Source: Allorhodopirellula heiligendammensis
Lineage (GTDB): Bacteria; Planctomycetota; Planctomycetia; Pirellulales; Pirellulaceae
Reading direction: 5' to 3'
Assembly (NCBI RefSeq): GCF_007860105.1
Contig: NZ_SJPU01000002.1
Coordinates: 1,787,739-1,851,738, forward strand
DNA: 64,000 nucleotides
The notes beneath the pieces were generated by a model. It worked only from the letters and a program-made list of their open reading frames with translations. It was not told the DNA's origin and searched no databases. Shown here in pieces: positions 18,222 to 28,285 of the stretch. Made by a program: the position numbers and the translations under genes. How positions within the stretch are numbered: the first letter of the stretch is position 1; every line of letters begins with the position of its first letter.

Positions 18222-21200
18222 GTGAAAAATAATTTGATTTTGTGGTACCACCGGTTTCTTAAATCACCTTATCGATGGCTGCTATTGGCGGGTGTGGTGG
18301 TTGCTGGCTGCTCGAAGCCTGTTAATGACGCCCCGGTAATGGGAGCGCCAGCGGATGCGTATGATGAGATGCAGGCAGCCGCTGCTCGGAATCAATGGGA
18401 ACAAGCTTGGAAATATGCGGATGACGTGTTGATCGCTTATCCAAAGGATTCCGAAAAACTTGCGAGCGTTGCGGAGGTCGCGTTTCGCTCGGGGCGTCAG
18501 AGTGAAGCCGCTGACCTACTTGTCGAAGCCGCCGCCGCTGATGACTGGGCCTCCGAGGAGCGGGTTCATCAGGCGTTTACGGGGTTGCTGGCGGCGGGGA
18601 GGCTCCACGACGCCATTGGGCTGTTACGCAGTGCGATTGAACAGACGCCCGATAGGACGGCGTTGCGGCGACTGCTGAGCGATCTCCTCGTCGCGACGGA
18701 ACAACATCGCGAGGCGGCCGAACAGCGGCGTGCGTTAATCAAGGCGCGTGAATTTGACCTCACGCTGTTGCATGCTGCGTCGTCTTACGATCGTCGGTTC
18801 GAGGAGGTCGCATCGCTCCAGCAGATGCTAGAGCGAAACCCGAGCGACCTGCGGCCTCAACTCGGCGAAGCGAAGCAGCGGTTCGATAGCGGATTGATGC
18901 AAGAGGCAGCCGATTTGTTGGTGCCGATCGTCAACGAGCATCCTCAATTCCTGCCCGCCCAGATGCTGCTGGGGCGTGTATGGGTGCAGTTGGGTCAATA
19001 TGAACGACTTGCTCAGTGGTCAACAACGGCATCAGCAGCGGCCATGGCCGAATCCGATTTTTGGCTGACGATGGGGGACTGGGCCATGGAAGTTAGGGAC
19101 CCGACGGCGGCGATCGAATGTTACGGACAGGCGGCGAAATTGGGGCCTGATCGTGTCGCTCCATGGCAAAAACTGGCTGCCCTGGCTACCGACGAACCCG
19201 CCCTGGCGATCGATTCCGATGCGATCGGAGAGCGGGCAGCCCTCCTGATGCGACTCCGTCAGAACTACGCAGAGTCGACCATCCGCGGCGTTGAGAATCC
19301 AGACTCGATCTTGGCCCTGGCTCAAACAACGATGCAGTTAGGATGGTTGTGGGAGGCAGAGGCCTGGGCGGCCATCGGGCTGACGATGTCGCCGTTGGAT
19401 TCGCACCAGAAATCGCAACTGGAGTCACTGCGGCAGTCAATCCTTACGCAACTGAAACGGCAGACCCCGTGGGATACCCACCTTGATCGAATTAAATGGG
19501 ATTGGTTGTCGTCGGTTTCAGCGCCCGCCATGATTGCCAGGTTGAGCGGCGATCCTGATTCGGAGAACCGAGCGACGATCGCTGGGGGGCACGGAGCAGG
19601 CAATCATTTCGGCTCACGGGGCCAGGTGGCGATCGCCGCAAGTCAGCCTTTAGCGTTTGCCAACGAAGCGGTGCAGCGCGGGCTGACCTTTTTCGGTCGC
19701 TCAGCCGACGACTTGAGCGAACCGGGGGTGCTGACTTCGCAGATGCTGGGGTGCGGCGGCGGGACAATCGATTTCGATCTCGACGGTTGGCCTGACGTGT
19801 ACCTGGTGACCGCTGGGGGAACGCCGCCTCTAGTCGACTCCGCCCCCAACGCGATGTTCCGCAATCGGGGTGGCCACTTTCAAAACGTTTCGGCCTATTG
19901 CGATGCCCGCGATCATGGGTTCGGTACGGGCGTCTGCGTCGGTGATGTCAATGAAGATGGTTTCGACGACTTGCTGGTATTGAATTACGGCCCTAACCGG
20001 ATCTGGATCAACAACGGAGACGGGACGTTCACAGATCATTCCGAGCAGCTCCTACCTCCTAATTCGGTGTGGTCGACCAGTGCGGCGATAGCGGATTTGA
20101 ATTCCGATGGGCTCGGTGACCTCGTGATCGCCAACTATTGCGTGGGGCTCGAGCCGGCCACCCTGGAATGCCAATTGGGCGACGCTGCTGGGGTGCGTTC
20201 CTGTTCCCCCAACCAGTTCTTAGCCGAGCCAGACAATTTCTACGCCGCAACGCGTCGTGGTACCTTTCGCGATGTTGGCGATCAGTGGGGGGCAACTCCC
20301 GCGATTCGGGGACGCGGATTGGGTGTGGTTGCGGGAGCCCTGGACGAAACATTGGGCACCGATGTGTTGGTTGCCAATGACATGACGACCAACCATTATT
20401 GGACGTCGGTCGATCGAGATCGTCCGGCGAGTGATTTGTTTCAGCTCGCCGAGACCGGCACGCTGGTTGGGTTGGCAACCGATGCGCAGTCACGCTCTCA
20501 AGGCTCGATGGGCATCGCGGTTGGTGATTTCAATGGTGATCAGATCGCGGACTTCTATACGAGCAATTATGCTGATGAATACAACATGCTGTCGATGTCG
20601 CAGGCTGGTCGTGGTTGGCGAGATCGCACCGCGAGCGAAAAAATCGCTGAGCCGACGATCGCGATGGTGGGCTTTGGGACGCAATCGATTGATTTTGATC
20701 ACAACGGAGTGGACGAGTTGATCGTTACCAACGGGCATGTGGATGATTTTCGTGTCGTCCGGCCCGAGTCCACATACGCCCAGCCACTGCAGTTGTTTCG
20801 GCAGGCGACTCAGGGGGAGTTTGAGGAGATTGGCGCTAACGTAGCGTGCGAGTATTTTCAGCGATCGCACATTGGTCGAGCCTTGTGGACCATTGACGCG
20901 AATCGCGACGGTCGCGTTGATGTCCTCATCACTCACCAATCTGAGCCGACGGCCTTGCTCGTCAATCATACAGAAACAGGTTATGCGAGCATCAGCTGCC
21001 GATTGGTCGGCCGCCATGTTAGTCGGGGGGCAGTGGGCAGCGTGGTTACGATACGCCAGGGTGGAGGGCCAGCGACGAAGTTCGTCACCAGCGGAGATGG
21101 GTACCTCTGCAGCAATGAACGATGCACGCGTTTTGGCCTCGGTGGAAACTTCTCGGATGTTGAGGTAGAGGTACAATGGCCCAGCGGCAAGAAACAAACT

Positions 21201-21281
21201 TGGCCATCCCTCGGCGTTAATCGTCAATGGCTGTTAGTTGAAGACGACGACGCTTTTGAGTTAACGCAAACCAGTGAATAG
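18222..21281 (+). CDS. TPR–FG-GAP–ASPIC/UnbV lipoprotein
   Basis: 1019 residues from a GTG start. The N-terminus is a lipoprotein signal (YRWLLLAGVVVAGCSKPV, lipobox VAGC). Residues about 40–460 are helical TPR-like repeats (for example NQWEQAWKYADDVLIAYPKD). Residues about 490–880 hold FG-GAP/VCBS repeats with calcium-binding-like patterns (DFDLDGWPDVYLVTAGG; DVNEDGFDDLLVLNYG; DFNGDQIADFYTSNY). The last 90 residues are an ASPIC/UnbV domain (VGRHVSRGAVGSVVTIRQGG; WPSGKKQTWPSLGVNRQW). The usual CRTAC1-like pairing of beta-propeller plus UnbV suggests a surface binding or scaffolding protein. It overlaps the next gene by eight bases. Confidence 0.88.
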   Translation: MKNNLILWYHRFLKSPYRWLLLAGVVVAGCSKPVNDAPVMGAPADAYDEMQAAAARNQWEQAWKYADDVLIAYPKDSEKLASVAEVAFRSGRQSEAADLLVEAAAADDWASEERVHQAFTGLLAAGRLHDAIGLLRSAIEQTPDRTALRRLLSDLLVATEQHREAAEQRRALIKAREFDLTLLHAASSYDRRFEEVASLQQMLERNPSDLRPQLGEAKQRFDSGLMQEAADLLVPIVNEHPQFLPAQMLLGRVWVQLGQYERLAQWSTTASAAAMAESDFWLTMGDWAMEVRDPTAAIECYGQAAKLGPDRVAPWQKLAALATDEPALAIDSDAIGERAALLMRLRQNYAESTIRGVENPDSILALAQTTMQLGWLWEAEAWAAIGLTMSPLDSHQKSQLESLRQSILTQLKRQTPWDTHLDRIKWDWLSSVSAPAMIARLSGDPDSENRATIAGGHGAGNHFGSRGQVAIAASQPLAFANEAVQRGLTFFGRSADDLSEPGVLTSQMLGCGGGTIDFDLDGWPDVYLVTAGGTPPLVDSAPNAMFRNRGGHFQNVSAYCDARDHGFGTGVCVGDVNEDGFDDLLVLNYGPNRIWINNGDGTFTDHSEQLLPPNSVWSTSAAIADLNSDGLGDLVIANYCVGLEPATLECQLGDAAGVRSCSPNQFLAEPDNFYAATRRGTFRDVGDQWGATPAIRGRGLGVVAGALDETLGTDVLVANDMTTNHYWTSVDRDRPASDLFQLAETGTLVGLATDAQSRSQGSMGIAVGDFNGDQIADFYTSNYADEYNMLSMSQAGRGWRDRTASEKIAEPTIAMVGFGTQSIDFDHNGVDELIVTNGHVDDFRVVRPESTYAQPLQLFRQATQGEFEEIGANVACEYFQRSHIGRALWTIDANRDGRVDVLITHQSEPTALLVNHTETGYASISCRLVGRHVSRGAVGSVVTIRQGGGPATKFVTSGDGYLCSNERCTRFGLGGNFSDVEVEVQWPSGKKQTWPSLGVNRQWLLVEDDDAFELTQTSE

Positions 21282-22788
21282 TTTTTTTCTCTCCTCACCG
21301 ATCCACGCGGCTACCATGACGGTTTCCGTTCTGTGCGCGCTGATCGGGGGATGTCAGCGCAGCGAGTCGGTGTCGTCCCGGTCAGTAGTTGCCGCACCGA
21401 CGAGCGTCAATGCGATCACTGAGTTCTGCTCGGATTGTCATTCATTCCCCAATCCGGCGAGTTTCGACAAAGAACGTTGGCAAGAGGAAGTCGAGCAGGG
21501 CATCCGCATTTATCGGCAATCCGGCCGAACTGATCTGGTGATTCCCGATCTCGACGCGGCCGTCGAATTCTTTCGGGTCGATGCACCAGACCGAATTGTC
21601 ATCCCGATGCCCGCACGCGTCGCCAGCGAACGGTTTGCCGAACAACAGATATTGTGGCCTGGTGACAACAAACCAGCATCGATCTCAAGTATCCGCGTGC
21701 TCAGCGGCGAGCGTGAGCGTCCTCGATTCTTGCTGTCTGACATGTGGACCGGCGCATTAACATTGGCCGAGGCGACCGAGCAAGAATTCCAGGTTACCGG
21801 ACTCGGCGATGTTTCGCATCCTGCTCACATCGAACCTGTGGACTGGGACGGTGACGAATTTCAAGATTACCTGGTCGCCGACCTGGGGACGCTCAACCCG
21901 CAGTCAGAACACCAGGGCAGCGTGTGGTTGCTGCGTGGCCAAGCCAATGGGGCACCGCAGCGACATGCGTTGAAGTTGGGGTTGTCGCGTGTTGCCGACG
22001 CGCGAGCTCTCGACTGTAACGGTGATGGCGAGCTCGATCTGCTCGTTGGTGATTTTGGGCTGCATTTTGTCGGTTCGATCTATTTGGCGACGCATGCAGG
22101 AACCAGCGAGGGCGTTCCTCAATTCGATTGGCGAGTGATCGATTCGCGACCTGGCACGATCTCGTTGCAACCGATCGATTTTGACCAAGATGGTCTGATG
22201 GATTTTTTCGCGCTCGTTGCCCAGCACCACGAGTCGGTTGAATTGCATCGAAACTTGGGTGATGGGACTTTTGAAAAGCGAGTTGTCTTTCATGCAGAAG
22301 ATCCTGCATCGGGATCGAGCGGTATCGAACTCGTTGATTTTGACAAGGACGGTGACATTGATGTGCTGTACACCAACGGCGATACGTTTGACGATGGTCT
22401 GGCCAAGCCCAACCATGGAATCAAGTGGCTCGAAAACGAGGGCTCGTTTCCTTTTACCGTTCACCAGGTGGCTGCGATGCCAGGTTGCTATCGCGCCGTC
22501 AGCGGTGATATTGATGGCGACGGAGATACCGATATCGCGGCGGTCGCATATTTAGCAGCGGAGGAGGTCGCGAAGTACCCCGTCGACACCTTTGACGGTG
22601 TCGCGTGGTTCGAACAGCAGGACGACGGCAGTTTCCTCCGGCACTCCCTCCGTAAAAACGTCTGCGAGGCCGCAACCTGCGTGTTGATTGACTGGGACGT
22701 TGACGGTGACCTCGATTTACTCGTTCCGCCGAGCACCTCCGATCATCAACCACAGGCTGCACTGCGACTGTATGTGAATCAAGAATGA
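21274..22788 (+). CDS. FG-GAP/VCBS repeat protein with a single CxxCH heme motif
   Basis: 504 residues from GTG 21274 (ATG 21316 is an alternative start and still leaves a lipoprotein-like signal, VSVLCALIGGCQ). A short cytochrome-like module follows: FCSDCHSFPNPASFDKERW has one CxxCH heme attachment site. The rest is a beta-propeller of FG-GAP/VCBS repeats (DWDGDEFQDYLVADLG; DCNGDGELDLLVGDFG; DFDKDGDIDVLYTNGD; DIDGDGDTDIAAVAYL). It is thus a predicted periplasmic or surface heme-binding propeller. It overlaps both neighbours (8 bases upstream, 4 bases downstream) and is translated with them. Confidence 0.82.
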   Translation: MNSFFLSSPIHAATMTVSVLCALIGGCQRSESVSSRSVVAAPTSVNAITEFCSDCHSFPNPASFDKERWQEEVEQGIRIYRQSGRTDLVIPDLDAAVEFFRVDAPDRIVIPMPARVASERFAEQQILWPGDNKPASISSIRVLSGERERPRFLLSDMWTGALTLAEATEQEFQVTGLGDVSHPAHIEPVDWDGDEFQDYLVADLGTLNPQSEHQGSVWLLRGQANGAPQRHALKLGLSRVADARALDCNGDGELDLLVGDFGLHFVGSIYLATHAGTSEGVPQFDWRVIDSRPGTISLQPIDFDQDGLMDFFALVAQHHESVELHRNLGDGTFEKRVVFHAEDPASGSSGIELVDFDKDGDIDVLYTNGDTFDDGLAKPNHGIKWLENEGSFPFTVHQVAAMPGCYRAVSGDIDGDGDTDIAAVAYLAAEEVAKYPVDTFDGVAWFEQQDDGSFLRHSLRKNVCEAATCVLIDWDVDGDLDLLVPPSTSDHQPQAALRLYVNQE

Positions 22789-24188
22789 GTGCACGACAAC
22801 GCCCCAAACCATCCCGACGCAAGTCGGCGGCACCGCGCCACGGAACTTCCGACAACCCCACGAGTATTCGTGTCCCAGCGGATGTGCCAAGCGACGAGAC
22901 TGCGGAATCCGTGCATAGCGGCGCGGCCCGCAAGGGACATGTACGGCTGATTGGGATGTCGTTGGTGTTGTTGGCTCTAGTTGGAATCGGAGTGTACTGG
23001 GGGGTGCCGACGTACTGGGTCTACCGCGGCGAAGTCGCATTGAAAGCGGGGCGGTACGCGGAGGCAGACCGAAACTTTGAACTGGCCGAGTCATGGCCTG
23101 CACAGCGAGATAGTGCCATCTTGGGGCGGGTTCGCGTCGCTCGTTTTTCAGGGGAGCCCACCCGGGCGATCGCGCTGTTGACGACCGCGCGTTCCCGCGG
23201 GGTCGCATCGGATCAATTGGAGTTTGAGCGCACTTTGCTTGAGATTCAGTGTGGAGGAAATGACGCCGGCATTGATGAAGCCCCTGCGTTGTTGGTTCGA
23301 TTTCCTGAGCGTGGCTCGGAGATCATGGAAGCGGTCATCAATCGCGATATCCGACAAGGGCAAAACGAGCGGGCTCTCCATCATGTCAACGAGTGGATCG
23401 AGGCAGCGTCGGAGAACCCTCGAGCGATTGCCTACAAGGCAGAGTTACTCGCCACCGCGGGGGACATGGACGCAGCGGAGAAATTGTTTCGAACCGCGAT
23501 CCGGCAGGATCCCGCCCTGCGACGGGCCCGTCATGGTCTTGCTAAGTTGATGAAGTATGTGGGCAAGTATCAGGAGGCTGTTGAACAGTTCGATATCGAA
23601 ATCGCAAATGAACCCGACAACATAACCCTGCGGTTGCTGCGCTGTGATGCCCTCCTACAAATGCAACGCAGTGACGAGGCAATCGAGGGTTTACGCGATG
23701 TGCTCGAGCTCGACGAGCTGAATTTCCCCGCTCGCCACTCGCTCGCATCGCAGCTTGCCAAACGCGGCGAGCATGCGCAGGTCATCGAGGTGCTCACCCC
23801 ACTAATGAACAGGTTCGCTGACGATGCCTCGCTCAATTACCTGCTCGCGTCGGCGTATTCCGAACAGGGCGATGCTGAGCGTGCCGATCAGCATATGCAG
23901 AAGCACTTAGACGGTCGCAAACGGCTCGATGAACTCGCGATGATCACGAAATCGCTGTCCGATGGAGAGCCCGATCAAGACGCCCTCTTGATGATTGCCA
24001 GAGACTATATGAAGTATCAGTGGGACGTTGCTGAGCCTTGGATTGTCCGAGCGATCCAGAATTCGCCCGATACTCCGGATGCTTTTCTGGTGATGGCGGA
24101 TTTTCAGCGTAAGAAAGGCGATCTCGAACAAGCCAGCCAATACGTTCAGGCGGCTCGTCAGGTAGGCGGCCAAGCATCGCGGAAATGA
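22785..24188 (+). CDS. membrane-anchored TPR protein
   Basis: 467 residues; the ATG overlaps the upstream stop as ATGA. After a basic, Ser-rich cytoplasmic N-terminus (about 48 residues) there is one helix, VRLIGMSLVLLALVGIGVYW, then a long periplasmic region of TPR repeats (VALKAGRYAEADRNFELAES; ATAGDMDAAEKLFRTAIRQD; YVGKYQEAVEQFDIEIANEP). No catalytic motif is seen. TPR arrays bind partner proteins. Being cotranscribed with a TPR/UnbV lipoprotein and a CxxCH propeller, it probably holds them in one envelope complex; this is inference from the operon. Confidence 0.8.
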   Translation: MSARQRPKPSRRKSAAPRHGTSDNPTSIRVPADVPSDETAESVHSGAARKGHVRLIGMSLVLLALVGIGVYWGVPTYWVYRGEVALKAGRYAEADRNFELAESWPAQRDSAILGRVRVARFSGEPTRAIALLTTARSRGVASDQLEFERTLLEIQCGGNDAGIDEAPALLVRFPERGSEIMEAVINRDIRQGQNERALHHVNEWIEAASENPRAIAYKAELLATAGDMDAAEKLFRTAIRQDPALRRARHGLAKLMKYVGKYQEAVEQFDIEIANEPDNITLRLLRCDALLQMQRSDEAIEGLRDVLELDELNFPARHSLASQLAKRGEHAQVIEVLTPLMNRFADDASLNYLLASAYSEQGDAERADQHMQKHLDGRKRLDELAMITKSLSDGEPDQDALLMIARDYMKYQWDVAEPWIVRAIQNSPDTPDAFLVMADFQRKKGDLEQASQYVQAARQVGGQASRK

Positions 24189-24236
24189 CACCTGCGTCGT
24201 ATAGCTGACCCCCGGTGCGCGGGAATCAGTACATGA

Positions 24237-24392
24237 TCAGGTTGATTCGTGAATTCGGCGTGCGGGGAGTGGCTTGTTGGAGCCGTCTGACTTCGGGGTG
24301 CGACCCTTGGTCGTGCCAGCAAAGTAGGTCACAATCAGAATGGTCGCCGTAATCGCTGCGCTGTATAAAATGAAGGTTACGAAGCTGGTCAT
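24237..24392 (-). CDS. 51-residue single-helix membrane protein
   Basis: A small frame starting with ATG at 24392 and stopping with TGA at 24237–24239. A good ribosome binding site, GGAGAG, ends about four bases before the start. The first 28 residues contain a helix (FVTFILYSAAITATILIVTY), then a basic, Pro/Ser/Gly-rich tail (TTKGRTPKSDGSNKPLPARR). It follows the PVC cytochrome gene on the same strand after 117 bases and could be cotranscribed with it or have its own promoter. The family is not recognised. The combination of SD, hydrophobic N-terminus and basic tail makes it likely to be real. Confidence 0.55.
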   Translation of the reverse strand: MTSFVTFILYSAAITATILIVTYFAGTTKGRTPKSDGSNKPLPARRIHEST

Positions 24393-24509
24393 GGTTCTCT
24401 CCAGGATGTGGATTTCAGGTGTCTGATACCACTATCGCACCGGCGCCTAAAGTACTGCTGATCCGAAGATAAAGCTTTCTTTAGGTGGAGAAAAAAATGC
24501 TTGCCGCCT

Positions 24510-27500
24510 TCACTTGCCCTGTTTGAGAGTACGCAGGTAGGCGACCAGATCACGGACCTGACCGGCTGAGAGCACCGCTTGCATCTGAGGCATCAGGGAT
24601 ACTTTTTGCTCGACCTGGTCTTCGATCTCGTCAGGGTCAATCTTGATCAGCTTGCCTGCAGCGTCGGCGACGATAATTTCGTCGTCACTTTCGGACTGAA
24701 TCACACCGCTGAGGACAGCTCCCGAGTCGAGCACAAAAGCGGTTGTCTTGTACTTTGGTTCGATGTCCTCGCTTGGAGAGACGATCGCGCGTAAGAGATA
24801 GTCCGCGTCCCGCTGGGTTGCGATTTTCGTTAGCTCGGGACCGATATCGCTTCCTTCTTTGCCGATCCGATGGCAGCGTACGCATTGGGCAGCGACGTTG
24901 GTATTGAAGATTCGTTTGCCATTCTCAGCGTCGCCGCCGTCTCGCGAGAATGCATACTTGGCATTCTCTGGATTGTCTTTTGAGCGGGCAGCCGCCAGCT
25001 CCTGCAGTTGCATCGTGCTTCGTGCGATGGGGCTGGCATCTGCACTGCGGTCCTCGTGTATTAACAAGGCCTGCTGCAGCGACTCGAAGACATCCAGGGA
25101 GAGCTCGGACTCCAGTTCACCGGCGATCGCCAGGTCAGCTAGTCGAGTGAGCCAAGCATCACTGTCGGCTTGGCCGAGCGTTCCGGCAGCGCGGATGCAG
25201 GTCTGGCGCACACGCAGAAATTTGGTTTGCTCAAACGATTGCTTGATCGCGCGAAATGCTTGGTTGGGAAAGTGATTCGCAAGCAGTTTTACCCCTTCGA
25301 GCTGGAGTGGTTGATCAGGTGAAGCCACCGCCTCCAGGCAAAGTCCGGCGGCATCATCGTCTGCGGATGCCACGAGCGAGCGCAATGATTCGATGCGGAG
25401 CGAAGTGTCGAGTGATTCAGTATGGAAGATCCCCCGCAAGGCTTGGGTTGATAGCTTAATCCCAAGTTTGGTGGCCGCCGCGATGCTGGCTGATTGCACG
25501 CGTGGATCGCCGCCGCTGGCAAGCGAGGCAAGCTCCTTTTCGGCGGTGGGAGCGTCGATCGCCCGATGGTCGTTGGGGAGATCTCGCCGGCGACCTTCGA
25601 CACGGTCGAGCACGGGGGGCTGCAGCCAATTGGCAACAGCGTTGCAAGCATCGATTCGAACTTCGGCACGGGCGTTCGTTCGTGATGCGAACGCCAGAAC
25701 GCGATCGAAGCACTCGGCGGTACCGAGTCGGTAGTTCGCATTGATGCTGCGTCGCCAAAACGCCTCGCTGTGGGAGGCGTCTGTGGAAAGCGCTGCGGCG
25801 AGAGCTGGCATCGCCTCTGCGATCGACAGGTCGTCGTGGATGGCTCGCGCCGCAGCGGTTGCGACCCAGTCGGATGGATCATCCAAGTACTCCGCGACGG
25901 CCGGACTGGCTTGGCGGCGCAAAGCGAGCACGCAGCAGAGTCGTTGCATTTCATTGTCACTACTCTGCTTCGCCACTAGGTCTGGGCTGGACGCGCAGGC
26001 TGCCAACGCAGCGACGATGGCGTGTCGGAGGTAGTGCTGATCCACGGACAGATTGCTGGCCGCTTCCAGCAGCTCGCCTGCCGCGTGGGGGCTGGGGTGT
26101 CGGGCGAGTGCCAAGGCAGCATTGACGCGGACATGCAAATCATCGTCGCTCAGAAGCGGGATCAAGGCGCTGCCATCATTGGTGTTTGATTCTCCCCAAG
26201 TCTTGGCCGCTTGCCCACGAACGTGCGCGGATGCATCTTTGAGGGCGGCTTGAATGCTCCTGTTCACTGATTGGTTGCCCGCGCGGGAAAGTTGCCCCAG
26301 ACCCCAGACGGCATGCAGCTTGGCTAGGGTGCTCGAGTCGTCTGCTTTCAAGATGGTTTGGAAGACCTCCGTGTTGCCACGGTTTGCTAATTCAAACTGC
26401 GCCGCTTGGCGGATTCGCATATCGGGATGGGAGAGTTGATCTGTCAGGTCTGCGATCGAACTTTCGTCCACTCCTTTGGCCAAAGTTGCTGCGACCTGTT
26501 GCCGCAACGGATGACGCATGGATTTTTCAACATCAATCCGAATGACGGCCCCTTTTTGGTCGAGAGGGTAGCCGCCGTCCCAGTCCGCTCCGTAGAGTGC
26601 CCCATCGGGGCCGAACGCGAGGCCCACGATCGCAGGGCCTTTACCAATGAGATGATCATTCAGCATTCGGAATGAGTCACCAACGGGTTCGACTTGGAAG
26701 GCATATTGATTTCCGTTGGGCGCCGACGTCAGGAAAAAATAGTTTTCGTACGCGGGCCCCAACGCTGTGCCTGGGTTGAACTTAAACCCGGCGGGTCCGT
26801 CGACGTAATGTTCAATCGGAGGGACAATGTAAGCGGGGTGCTCGTCACCAGGCAGTCGCCACAGGTTCTCATTCGTCCATGGGTTGTATTTATCGCCGCG
26901 GAATTGGTAGTGAGACCTCCATCCCGCGTCCATCCCATCGACGATCGCAACGAATCTTTCATGCTCGTCTTGTTGGTCGGCATCGTTGTCGACGCCGAAC
27001 AGATTGCCGTATTGATCAAATGCGATTTCTTGCACGTTGCGCAGTCCATGGGCGAAGACTTCAAAGTCGGTGCCATCCGGATTGCAGCGCATGACGCCGC
27101 CCTGGTTAGGATAAAAATAATGTCGTCCTGATTGGCTGGTGACGTTGATGCCTTTGTCGCCGATGGACCAGTACATCTTCCCGTCGGGGCCCATGGTGAG
27201 CCCGTGCATGTCGTGGCCGGCATAGGCAATGTGCAGACCAAAGCCGGTGGCAATCACCTCGCGGGTATCAGCAACGCCATCATCATTGATGTCCGTCAAA
27301 CGCCACAGGTCCGGTGCGATGGTCGCGTACACGTCATCGCCCCATGCCATCACCCCAGCAGCGATGCCGGTGACCTCGGTTTTGAAATCGTCATCGAACA
27401 CGACAATCTCGTCGGCTTTCCCATCGCCGTTCTCATCACTGAGACGATAGATCACCTCACCGATGACCGTGAGATCTCGCCAGTCATGCTCGCCATCGCC

Positions 27501-27896
27501 GTTGACATCCGTCACATGCTTGGACTGGACGGCTTGGTCGCCTCCGATGGCTAGTCGGGAGTGGTAGAAAGACTTTTTGTCCTCGATGCTTTGCAGGCCG
27601 ATGTCGTTGGCTATCCAGTCACGGTTTTCGCGGATATCGAGATCCTGAATTTTTCGACGCCGGGTCTGAGTGACGAAAACTCGGCCGCGATGGTCCACGC
27701 TGATCGCGACGGGGTCAGGCACGTTTATCGAGCCGCTCCAGCGATCGTATTGCAAGCTGGGGTGGTCTGATTGAGATTGGGCTGGTTTGGGCTGGCTGGG
27801 TTTGGGCCGTTCATCGGCGGATGCGAAACCCGAGACAGCGAGCGTGATCGCTGCGGTAATCTTCAGTGCCGTGTGCGACAGGCGTTTGATGGGCAT
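24510..27896 (-). CDS. PVC-type heme-binding CxxCH protein with beta-propeller and HEAT repeats
   Basis: About 1128 residues from the ATG at 27896, which gives a normal signal peptide (MPIKRLSHTALKITAAITLA, then VSGFASA). The frame extends to 28019, without signal. Order of domains: a glucose-dehydrogenase-like propeller of the 'membrane-bound dehydrogenase' type (residues about 60–460; DVNGDGEHDWRDLTVIGEV, ITDINDDGVADTREVI-like, FGPDGALYGADWDGGY), a HEAT-repeat region (about 480–930), and a C-terminal cytochrome c module with CVRCH at about residue 1005 and a terminal LPYLRT-like 'DLVAYLRTLKQGK'. Such proteins are characteristic of Planctomycetota. They are periplasmic; a sugar or alcohol dehydrogenase role is suspected but the substrate is unknown. 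Confidence 0.9.
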   Translation of the reverse strand: MPIKRLSHTALKITAAITLAVSGFASADERPKPSQPKPAQSQSDHPSLQYDRWSGSINVPDPVAISVDHRGRVFVTQTRRRKIQDLDIRENRDWIANDIGLQSIEDKKSFYHSRLAIGGDQAVQSKHVTDVNGDGEHDWRDLTVIGEVIYRLSDENGDGKADEIVVFDDDFKTEVTGIAAGVMAWGDDVYATIAPDLWRLTDINDDGVADTREVIATGFGLHIAYAGHDMHGLTMGPDGKMYWSIGDKGINVTSQSGRHYFYPNQGGVMRCNPDGTDFEVFAHGLRNVQEIAFDQYGNLFGVDNDADQQDEHERFVAIVDGMDAGWRSHYQFRGDKYNPWTNENLWRLPGDEHPAYIVPPIEHYVDGPAGFKFNPGTALGPAYENYFFLTSAPNGNQYAFQVEPVGDSFRMLNDHLIGKGPAIVGLAFGPDGALYGADWDGGYPLDQKGAVIRIDVEKSMRHPLRQQVAATLAKGVDESSIADLTDQLSHPDMRIRQAAQFELANRGNTEVFQTILKADDSSTLAKLHAVWGLGQLSRAGNQSVNRSIQAALKDASAHVRGQAAKTWGESNTNDGSALIPLLSDDDLHVRVNAALALARHPSPHAAGELLEAASNLSVDQHYLRHAIVAALAACASSPDLVAKQSSDNEMQRLCCVLALRRQASPAVAEYLDDPSDWVATAAARAIHDDLSIAEAMPALAAALSTDASHSEAFWRRSINANYRLGTAECFDRVLAFASRTNARAEVRIDACNAVANWLQPPVLDRVEGRRRDLPNDHRAIDAPTAEKELASLASGGDPRVQSASIAAATKLGIKLSTQALRGIFHTESLDTSLRIESLRSLVASADDDAAGLCLEAVASPDQPLQLEGVKLLANHFPNQAFRAIKQSFEQTKFLRVRQTCIRAAGTLGQADSDAWLTRLADLAIAGELESELSLDVFESLQQALLIHEDRSADASPIARSTMQLQELAAARSKDNPENAKYAFSRDGGDAENGKRIFNTNVAAQCVRCHRIGKEGSDIGPELTKIATQRDADYLLRAIVSPSEDIEPKYKTTAFVLDSGAVLSGVIQSESDDEIIVADAAGKLIKIDPDEIEDQVEQKVSLMPQMQAVLSAGQVRDLVAYLRTLKQGK

Positions 27897-28285
27897 CCCA
27901 GTCGGGGAGCGCCAAGCGGGACGGGAGTGGGGCATTCGAGCACTCGTCATGCGGGCAACGGCATTGTGGGAAGGCAAACAGCAAAGAGCACGAGAGTATA
28001 GATACTTGTCGATGGGCATGTTTGGGGTTATCTCGATCCAAGAGAGAATGGATCGGCTTTGTGGTCAGGAGCGCTTCGCCGCGATGAATTCGTAAAAATT
28101 CAGGCTTGGCGACTCGCTCCCCATCCACACGCGGTCGCCTAAGGTGGATTTCTCGAAGGGGAAACCCTTGGGACCGCGTTGTTCATTCTTCACTACGTCA
28201 CTTCGGTATCTTCTTCAACGGCAGTACGTTTCATCACATCAATCACCCAGGGCGACTGCTCCGAATCACGGCCGCTGAGAATCCA
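27897..28285. other. 389-base intergenic region
   Basis: It lies between the cold-shock gene and the PVC cytochrome gene, both on the minus strand. It should carry the csp terminator and the promoter of the cytochrome gene. On the minus strand a TATACT (27995–28000) resembles a -10 box about 99 bases before the ATG at 27896, but no good -35 stands at the proper distance. No gene-like frame or clear repeat is seen. Confidence 0.35.
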
